Source of the DNA: Muricomes intestini
GTDB lineage: Bacteria > Bacillota > Clostridia > Lachnospirales > Lachnospiraceae
Direction: 5' to 3'
Length of the DNA stretch: 44,667 nt
NCBI RefSeq assembly: GCF_004346165.1
Contig: NZ_SLZZ01000027.1
Span: 1 to 44,667 of the forward strand
Position 1 is the stretch's first letter. Each line of letters begins with the position of its first letter. The position numbers were made by a program, and so were the translations under genes. Below are positions 35,370 to 44,466 of this stretch, one piece after another. A model generated the notes under the pieces. The model saw nothing but the letters and a program-made list of their open reading frames with translations, ran no database searches and was not told the DNA's origin.

Positions 35370-36605
35370 ATGTACGATTTCGAGGATATCAAAAACGAAG
35401 ATATTGAGATTGCGGACGCAATTCAGGCGGAGATGGAGAGACAGAATTCCCATATTGAGCTGATTGCGTCCGAGAACTGGGTGAGCAAGGCTGTTATGGC
35501 GGCTATGGGAAGTCCCCTAACCAATAAATATGCAGAAGGGTATCCGGGAAAAAGATATTACGGCGGATGCCAGTGTGTGGACGTGGTGGAGAATCTTGCA
35601 ATTGAACGTGCGAAGGAATTATTCCACTGTGAGTATGCCAATGTACAGCCTCATTCCGGAGCACAGGCAAATATGGCAGCCATGTTTGCAATGGTGCAGC
35701 CGGGAGATAAGGTGATGGGAATGAATCTGGATCACGGCGGACATTTAACTCACGGTTCACCAGTGAATATATCGGGGAAATATTTTGACTTTACATCATA
35801 CGGCGTGAATGAGAACGGCATAATTGATTATGATAGAGTACTCAAAATCGCAAAAGAACATAAACCAAAATTAATTATAGCGGGTGCCAGTGCCTATGCC
35901 AGGACCATTGATTTCAAGCGGTTCCGTCAAATTGCAGATGAAGTAGGGGCTTACCTAATGGTGGATATGGCCCATATTGCAGGGTTAGTTGCAGCGGGTC
36001 TGCATCCGAGCCCAATACCATACGCCCATGTTACAACCACGACGACTCACAAAACTTTGCGTGGACCCAGAGGCGGCATGATTCTTTCCAGCAAAGAGAT
36101 GAATGAAAAGTTCAATTTCAATAAAGCCATCTTCCCCGGGACTCAGGGCGGCCCGCTGATGCATGTGATTGCGGCTAAAGCCGTCTGCTTCAAAGAAGCC
36201 TTGTCCCCTGAATTCAAGACCTATCAGGAACAGGTGGTTAAAAATGCAAAAGCCCTGTGCCGGGGCCTTCAGTCCCGCGGAATAAAAATTGTCTCTGGTG
36301 ACACTGACAATCATCTGATGCTTGTAGATTTGACTGAAAATAATATCAGCGGCAAAGAACTGGAGAAACGTCTCGACAATGCCCATGTAACCTGCAACAA
36401 AAATACGATTCCCAATGATATCCGTTCTCCATTTGTGACAAGTGGAGTCCGACTTGGAACCCCCGCGGTAACTACCAGAGGAATGAAGGAATCAGATATG
36501 GATAGGATAGCTGAAATCATAGCTATGGTTATTGCTGATGAAGCCAACGTGGAAAACGCAAAAGAACAGGTAGCTGAGCTTACTAAAAAGTATCCTTTGT
36601 TATAA
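35370..36605 (+). CDS. glyA: Serine hydroxymethyltransferase
   Basis: A 411-aa PLP enzyme interconverting serine and glycine with transfer of a one-carbon unit to tetrahydrofolate. Signature blocks are [43 protein letters not shown] and the PLP lysine in [14 protein letters not shown] (about residue 227). Full length. It is preceded by the cassette and an AGAGGAGAAGG ribosome site. It converges on DUF368 across a hairpin terminator. Confidence 0.97.
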   Translation: MYDFEDIKNEDIEIADAIQAEMERQNSHIELIASENWVSKAVMAAMGSPLTNKYAEGYPGKRYYGGCQCVDVVENLAIERAKELFHCEYANVQPHSGAQANMAAMFAMVQPGDKVMGMNLDHGGHLTHGSPVNISGKYFDFTSYGVNENGIIDYDRVLKIAKEHKPKLIIAGASAYARTIDFKRFRQIADEVGAYLMVDMAHIAGLVAAGLHPSPIPYAHVTTTTTHKTLRGPRGGMILSSKEMNEKFNFNKAIFPGTQGGPLMHVIAAKAVCFKEALSPEFKTYQEQVVKNAKALCRGLQSRGIKIVSGDTDNHLMLVDLTENNISGKELEKRLDNAHVTCNKNTIPNDIRSPFVTSGVRLGTPAVTTRGMKESDMDRIAEIIAMVIADEANVENAKEQVAELTKKYPLL

Positions 36606-36616
36606 GTTTTCTACTG

Positions 36617-36678
36617 TACAAAAAAGTGCTTTAAAAATGGCTCCCGGATATACCATTAGAACCATTTTTGAAGCACTT
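36617..36678. terminator. Terminator between glyA and DUF368
   Basis: A 17-bp stem with one G-U pair (36624-36640 with 36662-36678, arms AAGTGCTT and AAAAATGG) closes a 21-nt loop. Read on the minus strand it is followed by TTTTTT, so it terminates the DUF368 transcript well. For glyA the downstream side lacks a T-run and termination is less certain. Confidence 0.75.
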
Positions 36679-36719
36679 ATCATTAAATCTGAGATTCAGG
36701 AATCTTTTTAGTTATTGCA

Positions 36720-37583
36720 TCAATCATTTGAAAAATGGGACAGTGAATTAATTGCATAATACCCAAGTACAAAAGTCACTATGGATATTAAGGCGGAAGA
36801 AATCCACCAGCTCATATTAGCCTCCACAGGAAGGGCAGGTATTATCTTATCCTTAAATATCTCGGAAGTAGATCCAAGAACGAACCCTATAATCATACAA
36901 TAAGTCTGATGTGGAAAATTATTCAGCGTCCATTCAATTGGCTTTGTAATGAGGAAAATCCCGATAACAGTAGAAATTCCCAAGACCCCAATATAGGCAA
37001 TATCAAAATTGGTAATTGCCAAAAGTGTTGAATCATACATACCGAGTATAAGGAGCATGTGGGAGGTACTGATACCCGGCAGCACCAGCGCTAGGGCAAT
37101 TATAATTCCTGCTACCAATATCATGAAATAATGTACGAATCCGGAGCCGGAACTTATATTAAAATTCCCGATTGGTATGAAACCGATAGAAATCACAAGG
37201 ACTAATCCCACAAGAAAATAGATGACAGAAGAAACCTTAAATGAGGATTCTTTTGTTTTTTTGTATAAAGCCGGGATGCCGCCAATAACAGCACCAAGAA
37301 AGAAGAAGGAAACCGGTATTGGAAACTTCTCTAAAAGCCATTTAATCAGAAAAGCCAGAGATCCTATTCCGGCAGCCGCCCCTACACAAAACTTTATAAG
37401 GAAAAGTAAATTTCCCTTAAAATCTTTTAGAAAATTGCTGATGGAGGAGATCAGTCTATCATAAATCCCCAGCAGAATTGCCATTGTTCCTCCGCTTACT
37501 CCGGGTACACTCATAGAAGAACCAATGATAAAGCCCTTCAGTATAATTGTTAAGTTATTTTTTAATTTGTTATTCATATGCAT
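36720..37583 (-). CDS. DUF368 polyprenyl-phosphate translocase family (PopT-like)
   Basis: A 287-aa polytopic membrane protein of the DUF368 family, with about eight hydrophobic segments and the conserved SSMSVPGVSGGTMAILLGIYDRLI near the N-terminus and a matching LVLPGISTSHMLLILGMYD repeat in the second half. These give an inverted-repeat architecture. DUF368 proteins (PopT) have been reported to recycle undecaprenyl phosphate across the membrane, so a cell-wall carrier role is likely. Two ATGs (37583, 37577) are possible; the ribosome site is weak. Preceded by cassette copy C in the same orientation. Confidence 0.87.
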   Translation of the reverse strand: MHMNNKLKNNLTIILKGFIIGSSMSVPGVSGGTMAILLGIYDRLISSISNFLKDFKGNLLFLIKFCVGAAAGIGSLAFLIKWLLEKFPIPVSFFFLGAVIGGIPALYKKTKESSFKVSSVIYFLVGLVLVISIGFIPIGNFNISSGSGFVHYFMILVAGIIIALALVLPGISTSHMLLILGMYDSTLLAITNFDIAYIGVLGISTVIGIFLITKPIEWTLNNFPHQTYCMIIGFVLGSTSEIFKDKIIPALPVEANMSWWISSALISIVTFVLGYYAINSLSHFSND

Positions 37584-37639
37584 AAAAACATATCCTGTAA
37601 CCAGGCATATGTATTCCTTTCATCATGTTCATCCATAAG

Positions 37640-37760
37640 ATTATACCGTAAATACTAAGCTCGAAAAAACCTCGCTAAGTGTTTAGGTATATGTCTTTCT
37701 AGGCTCGAAAGTACCGCGCCAAGTAAGAGCATTATATCATAGGGTGTAGTATAAGTACAA
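37640..37760 (-). repeat. Dual-promoter/dual-dyad cassette, copy C (before DUF368)
   Basis: Minus strand: promoter 1 is TTGTAC (complement of 37755-37760), 18 bp, extended -10 TGATATAAT (box complement of 37731-37736). Dyad 1 is at 37699-37723 and dyad 2 at 37655-37679, again 44 bp apart. The second -10 is TATAAT (complement of 37640-37645), 56 bp before the DUF368 ATG. Confidence 0.88.
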
Positions 37761-37825
37761 CAATCAGTTACGAATTTCTCTTTCAAGGCATCTCGCTGTG
37801 GCAGAGCGCCATATGAATTTAATGC

Positions 37826-37863
37826 TTTAAACCAACAAAGTATTGTGTTATACTGTTGTTTAA
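37826..37863 (+). promoter_or_regulatory. paaK operon promoter with overlapping dyad
   Basis: TTTAAA (37826-37831), 17 bp, extended -10 TGTTATACT (box 37849-37854). An imperfect inverted repeat TTAAACCAACA (37827-37837) / TGTTGTTTAA (37854-37863) brackets the -10, a plausible repressor site. The rest of the 37584-37893 gap is the cassette and unremarkable sequence. Confidence 0.5.
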
Positions 37864-37893
37864 CGATTGTTATATCAAAGGAGGTTTTTCAGG

Positions 37894-39204
37894 ATGATTT
37901 GGGCAAAGGAAGAGACTCTGCCAAGAGCTGAGATTGAGGCAATCCAGCTGAAACGCTTAAAAGAGACAGTCACCTATATATATGAGCGTGTCGAGCCTTA
38001 CCGCAAAAAAATGGATGAGGCCAAAGTGAAGCCGGAAGATATCCAAACTTTACAGGATTTAAGAAAGCTGCCGTTTACATATAAAGCTGACTTCAGAGAA
38101 AATTATCCCGATGGTTTATTTGCGGTGGATAAAGAGGATATTGTCCGATATCACGCCAGCTCTGGTACTACGGGAAAGCCTACGGTCGTAGGATATACAG
38201 CCAATGATCTGGATATATGGCTGAATAATGTGGCAAGAATTGCCTGTATGGGAGGTGCCACTGCCAAAGATGTGGCGCAGATTTCCTTTGGCTATGGCAC
38301 ATTTACGGGTGCCCTCGGGCTGCACGGAGGCCTGGAGAAGATAGGGGCATCGGTAATCCCCATGTCTTCGGGAAATTCGGGTAAGCAGATGATGTTTCTG
38401 CAGGATATGGGGGTGACACTGCTGGTGGCGACCCCTTCCTATGCACTGCATTTAGGAGAATCTTTAAGAGAATGCGGAGTGGATCCAGCAAGGGATTTAA
38501 AGACACGCATTGGACTCTTTGGGGGCGAGGGAATGACAGAACCCATGAGAGATGAGATGCACAAGGTGTGGGGAGAACAATTTATATGTACACAGAATTA
38601 TGGAATGAGCGAGCTATGTGGTCCCGGGGTGGCGGGAGAATGTACCCGGCTGTGTGGGATGCATATAAATGAGGACTGGTTTATTCCTGAGATTATCGAT
38701 CCGGATACAGAGGAGGTGCTGCCTTCCGGCTCTACCGGGGAACTGGTGGTTACATGTCTGGGCAAGGAGGCCCTTCCTCTTGTCAGATACCGCACCGGTG
38801 ATCTGACAAGACTCATGTATGAGCCGTGTGAATGCGGAAGGACGACGGTGCGTATGGCCAATCTGTCAGGCCGTGTGGATGATATGCTTGTCATCCGTGG
38901 AGTAAATGTATTCCCCGGACAAATTGAAGAGGTATTGTTTAAGATAGAGGAGATAGGCCCTCACTATGAGATTCTGGTGGAGAGAAAGAACAGGCTGGAT
39001 GTGATGACAATCACAGTAGAATTGATAGATGACAGGCTTCTGGACAGTTACTCCAGGCTGGGCAGCCTGGAACAGGGCATCAAGGCAGCTCTGAAGTCTC
39101 AGCTTGGACTTGCAACACATATCAGACTGGTTGCACCAAACTCTCTTCAGCGGTTTGAGGGCAAAGCAAAGAGAGTTACAGATTTACGAAAGGATGGTTT
39201 ATAA
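37894..39204 (+). CDS. paaK: Phenylacetate--CoA ligase family protein, first copy
   Basis: A 436-aa AMP-forming aryl-acyl-CoA ligase of the PaaK type. The adenylate-binding loop SSGTTGKPT is at 89-97, GLFGGEGMTEPMR and NYGMSELCGPGVAGEC form the middle motifs, and the C-terminal YRTGDLTRL...CECGRTTVRM and GRVDDMLVIRGVNVFPGQIE are family hallmarks. ATG 37894 has AAAGGAGG 8 nt upstream; a TTG at 37867 precedes that site. First gene of an operon with IorAB, where it may interconvert arylacetyl-CoA and arylacetate. Confidence 0.92.
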   Translation: MIWAKEETLPRAEIEAIQLKRLKETVTYIYERVEPYRKKMDEAKVKPEDIQTLQDLRKLPFTYKADFRENYPDGLFAVDKEDIVRYHASSGTTGKPTVVGYTANDLDIWLNNVARIACMGGATAKDVAQISFGYGTFTGALGLHGGLEKIGASVIPMSSGNSGKQMMFLQDMGVTLLVATPSYALHLGESLRECGVDPARDLKTRIGLFGGEGMTEPMRDEMHKVWGEQFICTQNYGMSELCGPGVAGECTRLCGMHINEDWFIPEIIDPDTEEVLPSGSTGELVVTCLGKEALPLVRYRTGDLTRLMYEPCECGRTTVRMANLSGRVDDMLVIRGVNVFPGQIEEVLFKIEEIGPHYEILVERKNRLDVMTITVELIDDRLLDSYSRLGSLEQGIKAALKSQLGLATHIRLVAPNSLQRFEGKAKRVTDLRKDGL

Positions 39205-39208
39205 GAAT

Positions 39209-40954
39209 ATGTCAGAAAGAGTAATCATGTTGGGGAATGAAGCTATAGCCAGAGGGGCTTATGAGGCCGGAGTCAAGGTATCCTCCGCTTACCCCGGCAC
39301 ACCCAGCACGGAGGTAAGTGAATATCTGGTTCAGTATAGAGATGATGTCTATGAGGAGTGGGCACCCAATGAAAAAGTGGCTGCTGAAGTGGCAGTAGGG
39401 GCAAGTCTTGCAGGTGTGCGTTCTATGGTGTGTATGAAGCATGTGGGGCTGAATGTGGCTTCAGACCCTCTTTATTCAGTATCCTACATGGGTGTGAACG
39501 GCGGACTTGTGTTTATGGTTGCAGATGATCCTGGTTTATACAGTTCCCAGAACGAGCAGGACACTAGAATGGTAGCCAGAGCTTCCCAGGTTCCGGTTAT
39601 AGAGCCTTCTGATAGTGCGGAAGCAAAAGACTTCTTTAAAATTGCCTTTGATTTAAGCGAACAGTTCGACAGGCCGTTTATATTCAGGACGACCACCCGT
39701 CTGTCCCATTCTCAGGGTATTGTGGAGCTACAGGATAGAAAGAATATTCCGGATAAGCCTTATAAGAAGAACGTCCGCAAAAATGTAATGATGCCGGGAA
39801 ATGCAAAGCTTCGCCATATAGAAATAGAAAAGCGTAATCTGGAGCTGGCAGAGGCAGCCAACACCCTGCCAATCAATAAGGTTGAAATGAACGATACAAA
39901 AATAGGTGTGATTACAAGTGGTATTCCCTATCAATATGTGAAGGAGGCACTTCCAGATGCCTCTGTTCTAAAACTTGGGATGGTAAATCCTCTTCCGCGA
40001 AAACTGATAGAGGAGTTTGCGTCAAAGGTAGATACCTTATATGTTGTGGAAGAGCTGGATCCAGTGATTGAAGAGCAGGTCAAATCTTGGGGAATTAAAG
40101 CAATCGGAAAAGAAATTTTCACAGTGCAGGGTGAATACAGCGCCAATATGGTGATGAAAGCCATTTTAAAAGAAGCGCCTGAAACAGATGTGCCGGCTGA
40201 GATTCCACAGCGTCCGCCGATTCTCTGTCCGGGATGTCCCCACCGGAGCGTATATCACGTGATGAATAAGCTTAAACTCCATGCTGCCGGCGACATCGGC
40301 TGCTATACACTGGGTGCAGTTGCGCCGCTAAGTGTTGTGGACACTACTATGTGTATGGGATCTGGTATTTCCACCTTACATGGAATGGAAAAGGCAAAGG
40401 GAAAGGAATATATCAAGGACTGGGTTGCAGTGATCGGAGACTCCACATTCTTACATACAGGTGTAAATTCTTTGATGAACATGGTTTACAACAATGCCAC
40501 AGGTACGGTTGTGATTCTCGACAATTCCACTACAGGAATGACCGGACATCAGGATCATGCTGCAACCGGAAAAACACTGCAGGGAGATCCGACTTATATG
40601 ATTAATATTCCTGCACTCTGCCGCGCCATAGGGGTGAAAAATGTGACAGAGATCAATGCTTTTGACATTGTTCTGTTGGAGAAGACCTTAAAGGAAGAAG
40701 TGGCAAAGGATGAGGTATCTGTGATCATAACAAAGACGCCCTGTGTTCTCCTTGATAAATCTAGGAAGCCGGTTTATATCTCCCATGAAGATAAATGTAA
40801 AAAATGCGGCATGTGTTTAAAGCCCGGCTGCCCGGCCATCACGAAAAATCCAGATGGCACCGTGCATATTGACGATACGATTTGTACAGGATGCGGACTG
40901 TGTGAAACACTATGTAAATTCGGTGCAATAGAACTGGCAAAGGCGGGTGTATAG
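39209..40954 (+). CDS. iorA: Indolepyruvate ferredoxin oxidoreductase, alpha subunit
   Basis: A 581-aa thiamine-diphosphate subunit that oxidatively decarboxylates aryl pyruvates to arylacetyl-CoA with ferredoxin reduction. N-terminal GNEAIARGAYEAGV...YPGTPSTEV, TPP region GDIGCYTLGA...GDSTFLHTGVNSLMN...DNSTTGMTG, and a C-terminal 2[4Fe-4S] ferredoxin domain (CKKCGMCLKPGC and CTGCGLCETLC, last 55 residues). MSERVIMLGNEA at 39209 is the family-like start, 4 bp after paaK; an in-frame ATG at 39194 overlaps the ribosome site. Confidence 0.95.
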   Translation: MSERVIMLGNEAIARGAYEAGVKVSSAYPGTPSTEVSEYLVQYRDDVYEEWAPNEKVAAEVAVGASLAGVRSMVCMKHVGLNVASDPLYSVSYMGVNGGLVFMVADDPGLYSSQNEQDTRMVARASQVPVIEPSDSAEAKDFFKIAFDLSEQFDRPFIFRTTTRLSHSQGIVELQDRKNIPDKPYKKNVRKNVMMPGNAKLRHIEIEKRNLELAEAANTLPINKVEMNDTKIGVITSGIPYQYVKEALPDASVLKLGMVNPLPRKLIEEFASKVDTLYVVEELDPVIEEQVKSWGIKAIGKEIFTVQGEYSANMVMKAILKEAPETDVPAEIPQRPPILCPGCPHRSVYHVMNKLKLHAAGDIGCYTLGAVAPLSVVDTTMCMGSGISTLHGMEKAKGKEYIKDWVAVIGDSTFLHTGVNSLMNMVYNNATGTVVILDNSTTGMTGHQDHAATGKTLQGDPTYMINIPALCRAIGVKNVTEINAFDIVLLEKTLKEEVAKDEVSVIITKTPCVLLDKSRKPVYISHEDKCKKCGMCLKPGCPAITKNPDGTVHIDDTICTGCGLCETLCKFGAIELAKAGV

Positions 40955-40956
40955 AA

Positions 40957-41526
40957 ATGACAGTAAAGAATATTATGATAGTTGGAGTAGGAGGGCAGGG
41001 AACCCTGCTTACCAGTAGAATATTGGGTAGTCTTACAATGGCAGGAGGGTACGACGTGAAGCTTTCGGAGGTGCACGGCATGGCTCAAAGGGGAGGCAGC
41101 GTTGTTACCTTTGTACGCTACGGTGAGAAGGTGGCAGAGCCTATCGTGGAAGAGGGGCAGGCAGATGTGCTGATTGCCTTTGAACGGCTGGAGGCCTTGA
41201 GGTACGCTCATTTCCTGAAAAAGGACGGGGCATTGATTGTCAATGACTGGCGGATAGATCCCATGCCGGTTGTAATCGGGGCCGCCAAGTATCCGGAGCA
41301 TATTCTGGAAGCCTTGGAAAAAGACCACAGAGTTTATAAAGTCAATGCAACCAAGGAGGCCAGAAAGCTGGGCAATTCCCGTGTCTTTAATCTGATTGTG
41401 CTCGGAATTGCAGCGCAGCATATGGATTTTACTAAGAAGCAGTGGTATGATGTGATTGAGAAGACCGTGCCGCCAAAAACAGTCGATATTAATAAAAAGG
41501 CATTTGATGTAGGCTATACTTTATAA
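40957..41526 (+). CDS. iorB: Indolepyruvate ferredoxin oxidoreductase, beta subunit
   Basis: A 189-aa partner of IorA with the pyruvate-ferredoxin oxidoreductase gamma-like fold: N-terminal NIMIVGVGGQGTLLTSRILG and LSEVHGMAQRGGSVVTFVRYG. It begins 2 bp after iorA; the two form the enzyme. Confidence 0.95.
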   Translation: MTVKNIMIVGVGGQGTLLTSRILGSLTMAGGYDVKLSEVHGMAQRGGSVVTFVRYGEKVAEPIVEEGQADVLIAFERLEALRYAHFLKKDGALIVNDWRIDPMPVVIGAAKYPEHILEALEKDHRVYKVNATKEARKLGNSRVFNLIVLGIAAQHMDFTKKQWYDVIEKTVPPKTVDINKKAFDVGYTL

Positions 41527-41545
41527 AACAAAGGCAGGTGTGAGG

Positions 41546-41965
41546 ATGATTAAACAGTTATCGGTATTTGTGGAAAACAGGCCGGGCAGTATCATGAGGG
41601 TGACCTCTGCACTTACCTCGGCATGCATTAATATCCGGGCCATAGCCTCTTTTGATACGCCGGAATTCGCAATCTTACGTTTGGTTGTAGACCGGCCGGC
41701 CAAAGCCAAGGAGGATCTGACAGCCAAAGGATTTGTCGTCAAAGTTCATGATGTAATCGGAGTAGAACTAAAAGATGAAAAAGGAAATCTGAACAAGATG
41801 TTATCTGTCCTCGCCGAGGGTGGAATCAGCATCAGCTATATCTATTCCTTTGTAATCAGGGAGGAAAAAGCCCCTGTTATGGTGTTTAATACGGATAATT
41901 ATGAGAAGGCAGAGAAAGCCTTAAGAGCAGCAGATATAAAGCTGGTTGAGGAAGTAGAGTTATAA
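41546..41965 (+). CDS. Tandem ACT-domain protein, first copy
   Basis: A 139-aa protein with two ACT domains (about 1-65 and 70-139; IKQLSVFVENRPGSIMRVTSAL and VIGVELKDEKGNLNKMLSVLAEGGISISYIYSF). ACT domains usually bind amino acids. In IorAB-PaaK operons these small proteins probably sense an aromatic amino acid or its keto acid and act on the enzymes, but this is inferred. The ATG at 41546 is more likely than a GTG two codons upstream. Confidence 0.88.
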   Translation: MIKQLSVFVENRPGSIMRVTSALTSACINIRAIASFDTPEFAILRLVVDRPAKAKEDLTAKGFVVKVHDVIGVELKDEKGNLNKMLSVLAEGGISISYIYSFVIREEKAPVMVFNTDNYEKAEKALRAADIKLVEEVEL

Positions 41966-42005
41966 AGCAAGAAGGTACAAAGTAAAAGATAAAGGAGTCA
42001 AAAGG

Positions 42006-43337
42006 ATGGCGGCAGTGGTACTGGAAAATTGGGTGGAACGGATCAGGAACCCGGAAATTGAATGTATGAGCAGGGATGAAATGGCAGCTTTGCAGAGCAA
42101 GCGTCTGGCAAATGTTGTAAACCGTGTCTATCACAATGTAGATTTCTATCACAAGAAGATGAAAGCTCTCGGGGTGGAACCGGGGGATATTAAGGGAATT
42201 GAAGATATCGATAAGCTCCCTTTTACAACAAAAGAAGATTTAAGAGACAATTACCCCTTCGGACTTCTGGCAATACCCAGAAAAGATGTTGTTCGTGTTC
42301 AGGGAACATCCGGCACAACGGGGAAACTGACACTGGCCTCTTATTCTCAGAAAGATGTGGATGTCTGGGGGGAATGCGTTGCAAGGTGCCTGACTATGGC
42401 GGGCCTTAACGAAGAGGACATTATCCATATATGTTATGGCTACGGATTGTTTACCGGAGGCATTGGGCTGGATTTTGGAGCAAGAGCGCTGGGAGCAACG
42501 GCTATCCCCATGTCCGCCGGAAATACTGCACGCCAGATGATGTGTATGGAAGACTTTGGGGCGACTGCCATTGCATGTACGCCTTCTTATGCACTCCATC
42601 TTGCAGAATCCCTGCAGGAAGCCGGCCTTATAGAACAACTGCATATCAAAACGGGGATTCACGGTGCAGAGCCCTGGACAGAGGAAATGCGCAGGAAAAT
42701 CGAAAGTATTCTTCACATTAACTGCTTTGATATCTATGGGTTATGCGAAATTACCGGACCAGGGGTGGCACAGGACTGCATCCATCATGCAGGATTACAT
42801 ATCAATGCAGATTATTTCTATCCGGAAATATTAAATCCGGCGACAAACAAGATGTGCGCAGACAAAGAGACAGGAGAACTGGTATTTACCACTCTGGCGA
42901 AGGAAGCAATGCCTTTACTTCGCTACCGTACAAAGGACTTGACCAGTATTGACCACAGCACCTGCAGGTGTGGAAGGACTACGCCAAGAATCTCCCAGTT
43001 TACCGGCCGCACAGATGATATGAAGGTAATCCGAGGAGTCAATGTATTTCCGACCCAGGTTGAAACGGCACTTCTTAGTATGGGCGGGGCAGTGGCGCCA
43101 CATTATCTCATGATTGTGGAGCGGAAAGACAACATGGATATCCTTACGGTTATGGTGGAGGTAGACGAGAGCCTGTTCTCTGATGAAATCAGAAAATTGG
43201 ATGCGCTGAAAAATAAAATAGGTGCAGTGCTCAAACAAGCGCTTGGGGTATCTGTCCGTGTAAAACTGGTCGAGCCAAAGACCATACAGAGAAGCGAGGG
43301 AAAAGCAGTGCGCGTCATTGATAAACGCGGCCTGTGA
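42006..43337 (+). CDS. paaK: Phenylacetate--CoA ligase family protein, second copy
   Basis: A 443-aa PaaK paralogue. The adenylate loop TSGTTGKLT is at 101-109 and DIYGLCEITGPGVAQDC and CRCGRTTPRISQFTGRTDDMKVIRGVNVFPTQVE are present. Where the first copy has GGEGMTEPMR this one has HGAEPWTEEMR, and the two differ along much of their length, so they may prefer different aryl acids. Good AAAGGAG ribosome site; 40 bp after the first ACT gene. Confidence 0.92.
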   Translation: MAAVVLENWVERIRNPEIECMSRDEMAALQSKRLANVVNRVYHNVDFYHKKMKALGVEPGDIKGIEDIDKLPFTTKEDLRDNYPFGLLAIPRKDVVRVQGTSGTTGKLTLASYSQKDVDVWGECVARCLTMAGLNEEDIIHICYGYGLFTGGIGLDFGARALGATAIPMSAGNTARQMMCMEDFGATAIACTPSYALHLAESLQEAGLIEQLHIKTGIHGAEPWTEEMRRKIESILHINCFDIYGLCEITGPGVAQDCIHHAGLHINADYFYPEILNPATNKMCADKETGELVFTTLAKEAMPLLRYRTKDLTSIDHSTCRCGRTTPRISQFTGRTDDMKVIRGVNVFPTQVETALLSMGGAVAPHYLMIVERKDNMDILTVMVEVDESLFSDEIRKLDALKNKIGAVLKQALGVSVRVKLVEPKTIQRSEGKAVRVIDKRGL

Positions 43338-43358
43338 TAAGTAAAGGGGGAAGAACAG

Positions 43359-43802
43359 GTGGGAATTACAATTCAGCAATTATCAGTATTTCTTGAAAAC
43401 AGGGAAGGACGTTTGGACGAAGTGCTTGCGGCATTGGCAAGTAATGATGTGAATATCGTGGCACTGAGCCTGGCGGATACATCGGATTATGGGATGCTCC
43501 GTATGATTGTATCTAATCCGAACAAGGGCAGGGCCGTACTGAAGGAAATCGGGATTACGGCAATGCTGACAGATGTGGTGGCATTTCGTGTCCCTCATGC
43601 TACAGGCTCTTTAAGTAAAGCAATGCACCAGATTGTAGAGGGAGATGTGAATATCGAGTACATGTATGCCTTTGCAAATGGAGTGGACGCGTCTGCCGTG
43701 CTTAAGACGGATGATCCGGCAAGAGTGGCGGATATTTTGCGGGGCAGTGGATTCGATGTCTGGGAGGCAGCGGAAGCCTATGTCTCTAATTTGGATTTGT
43801 AG
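43359..43802 (+). CDS. Tandem ACT-domain protein, second copy
   Basis: A 147-aa two-ACT-domain protein related to the first (IQQLSVFLENREGRLDEVLAAL and VVAFRVPHATGSLSKAMHQIVEGDVNIEYMYAF). It starts at GTG 43359, supported by AAAGGGGG with 8-nt spacing. Each PaaK copy in the operon is thus associated with one ACT protein. A terminator follows about 80 bp later. Confidence 0.88.
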   Translation: MGITIQQLSVFLENREGRLDEVLAALASNDVNIVALSLADTSDYGMLRMIVSNPNKGRAVLKEIGITAMLTDVVAFRVPHATGSLSKAMHQIVEGDVNIEYMYAFANGVDASAVLKTDDPARVADILRGSGFDVWEAAEAYVSNLDL

Positions 43803-43881
43803 TGTGCTGTCTTCATTGACTTTCAGTAAAACCGCGCAGAACCAATTTTCAGACTGCAAGACGGAGGTATGCCAGAACTGA

Positions 43882-43915
43882 AAAAAGGTATCGGGAATTT
43901 TCTCGATACCTTTTT
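43882..43915. terminator. Bidirectional terminator between ACT2 and csp
   Basis: A 12-bp stem AAAAAGGTATCG/CGATACCTTTTT (43882-43893 and 43904-43915), extended inward by three pairs including one G-U. A-rich left and T-rich right flanks let it work for both converging units. Confidence 0.9.
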
Positions 43916-43960
43916 AAGGATTCTTAATCATATTTCGCTGTATTTCTTTTAAATATTTAA

Positions 43961-43980
43961 TTTTAATTATATAATTAAAA
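43961..43980. other. 20-bp perfect AT-only palindrome
   Basis: Bases 43961-43980 are their own reverse complement and contain only A and T (TTTTAATTAT and its complement). It lies just past the csp stop and could form a weak hairpin; a role is not evident. Confidence 0.45.
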
Positions 43981-43999
43981 GGTACATATAAAATTCTGA

Positions 44000-44197
44000 T
44001 TAAAGTTTTACTACGTTAGTTGCCTGAGGTCCTTTAGCGCCTTCTGTTACATCAAATTCAACAGCCTGGCCTTCTTCTAAGGACTTGAATCCATCCATGT
44101 TTAATCCTGAGTAGTGTACGAACACATCATTTCCTTCTGAATCAGAGATGAATCCATAACCTTTTTGGTTGTTAAACCATTTTACTGTACCTGTCAT
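44000..44197 (-). CDS. Cold-shock domain protein
   Basis: A 65-aa single cold-shock domain, an RNA/DNA chaperone. RNP1 KGYGFI at 12-17 and RNP2 DVFVHY at 24-29 are intact, and the C-terminus ends in [12 protein letters not shown] 44197 follows GGAGGG at good distance; an in-frame ATG 15 bp upstream overlaps that site and is rejected. Confidence 0.95.
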   Translation of the reverse strand: MTGTVKWFNNQKGYGFISDSEGNDVFVHYSGLNMDGFKSLEEGQAVEFDVTEGAKGPQATNVVKL

Positions 44198-44276
44198 TGT
44201 GTTGCCCTCCATAAAATAAAAAATAAATAATAAAGTATTTACATTGTCCACGAAACTATATGAACAACGCTGTATT

Positions 44277-44305
44277 AGCGTAGCATATTTAACAATGAAA
44301 GTCAA
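44277..44305 (-). promoter_or_regulatory. csp promoter and ~73-nt AT-rich leader
   Basis: On the minus strand TTGACT (complement of 44300-44305), 17 bp, TACGCT (complement of 44277-44282). The inferred leader to the csp ATG is about 70 nt and AT-rich, in keeping with cold-shock leaders elsewhere. Confidence 0.55.
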
Positions 44306-44399
44306 CGCATTTATGAAACATTCTGCAAAAATATACAAATATATCAAATATATTTAACAGTTAGGAAAACGGCAGGCAAAGTAGCTAATTTTCAACTGA

Positions 44400-44428
44400 T
44401 TGAAAAAGACGTTAATATGTTATATACT
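44400..44428 (+). promoter_or_regulatory. ptsH-like promoter
   Basis: TTGAAA (44400-44405), 17 bp, TATACT (44423-44428), about 38 bp before the HPr-like ATG. Confidence 0.7.
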
Positions 44429-44466
44429 GGCGTTAACAAAATATGAAGCAGAAGGAGAATAATTTT

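Noticed and set aside
25013-37760. The three ~100-bp repeats as a CRISPR array or integron sites
   Set aside because: The copies are 2-10 kb apart, contain promoters, and lack regular spacers or recombinase genes.
39104-39208. N-terminal extension of IorA inside paaK
   Set aside because: The extension overlaps paaK out of frame and lacks a ribosome site; the family N-terminus begins at 39209.
40774-41421. Minus-strand open frame of 215 codons opposite iorA/iorB
   Set aside because: It spans the junction of two certain genes and resembles no family.
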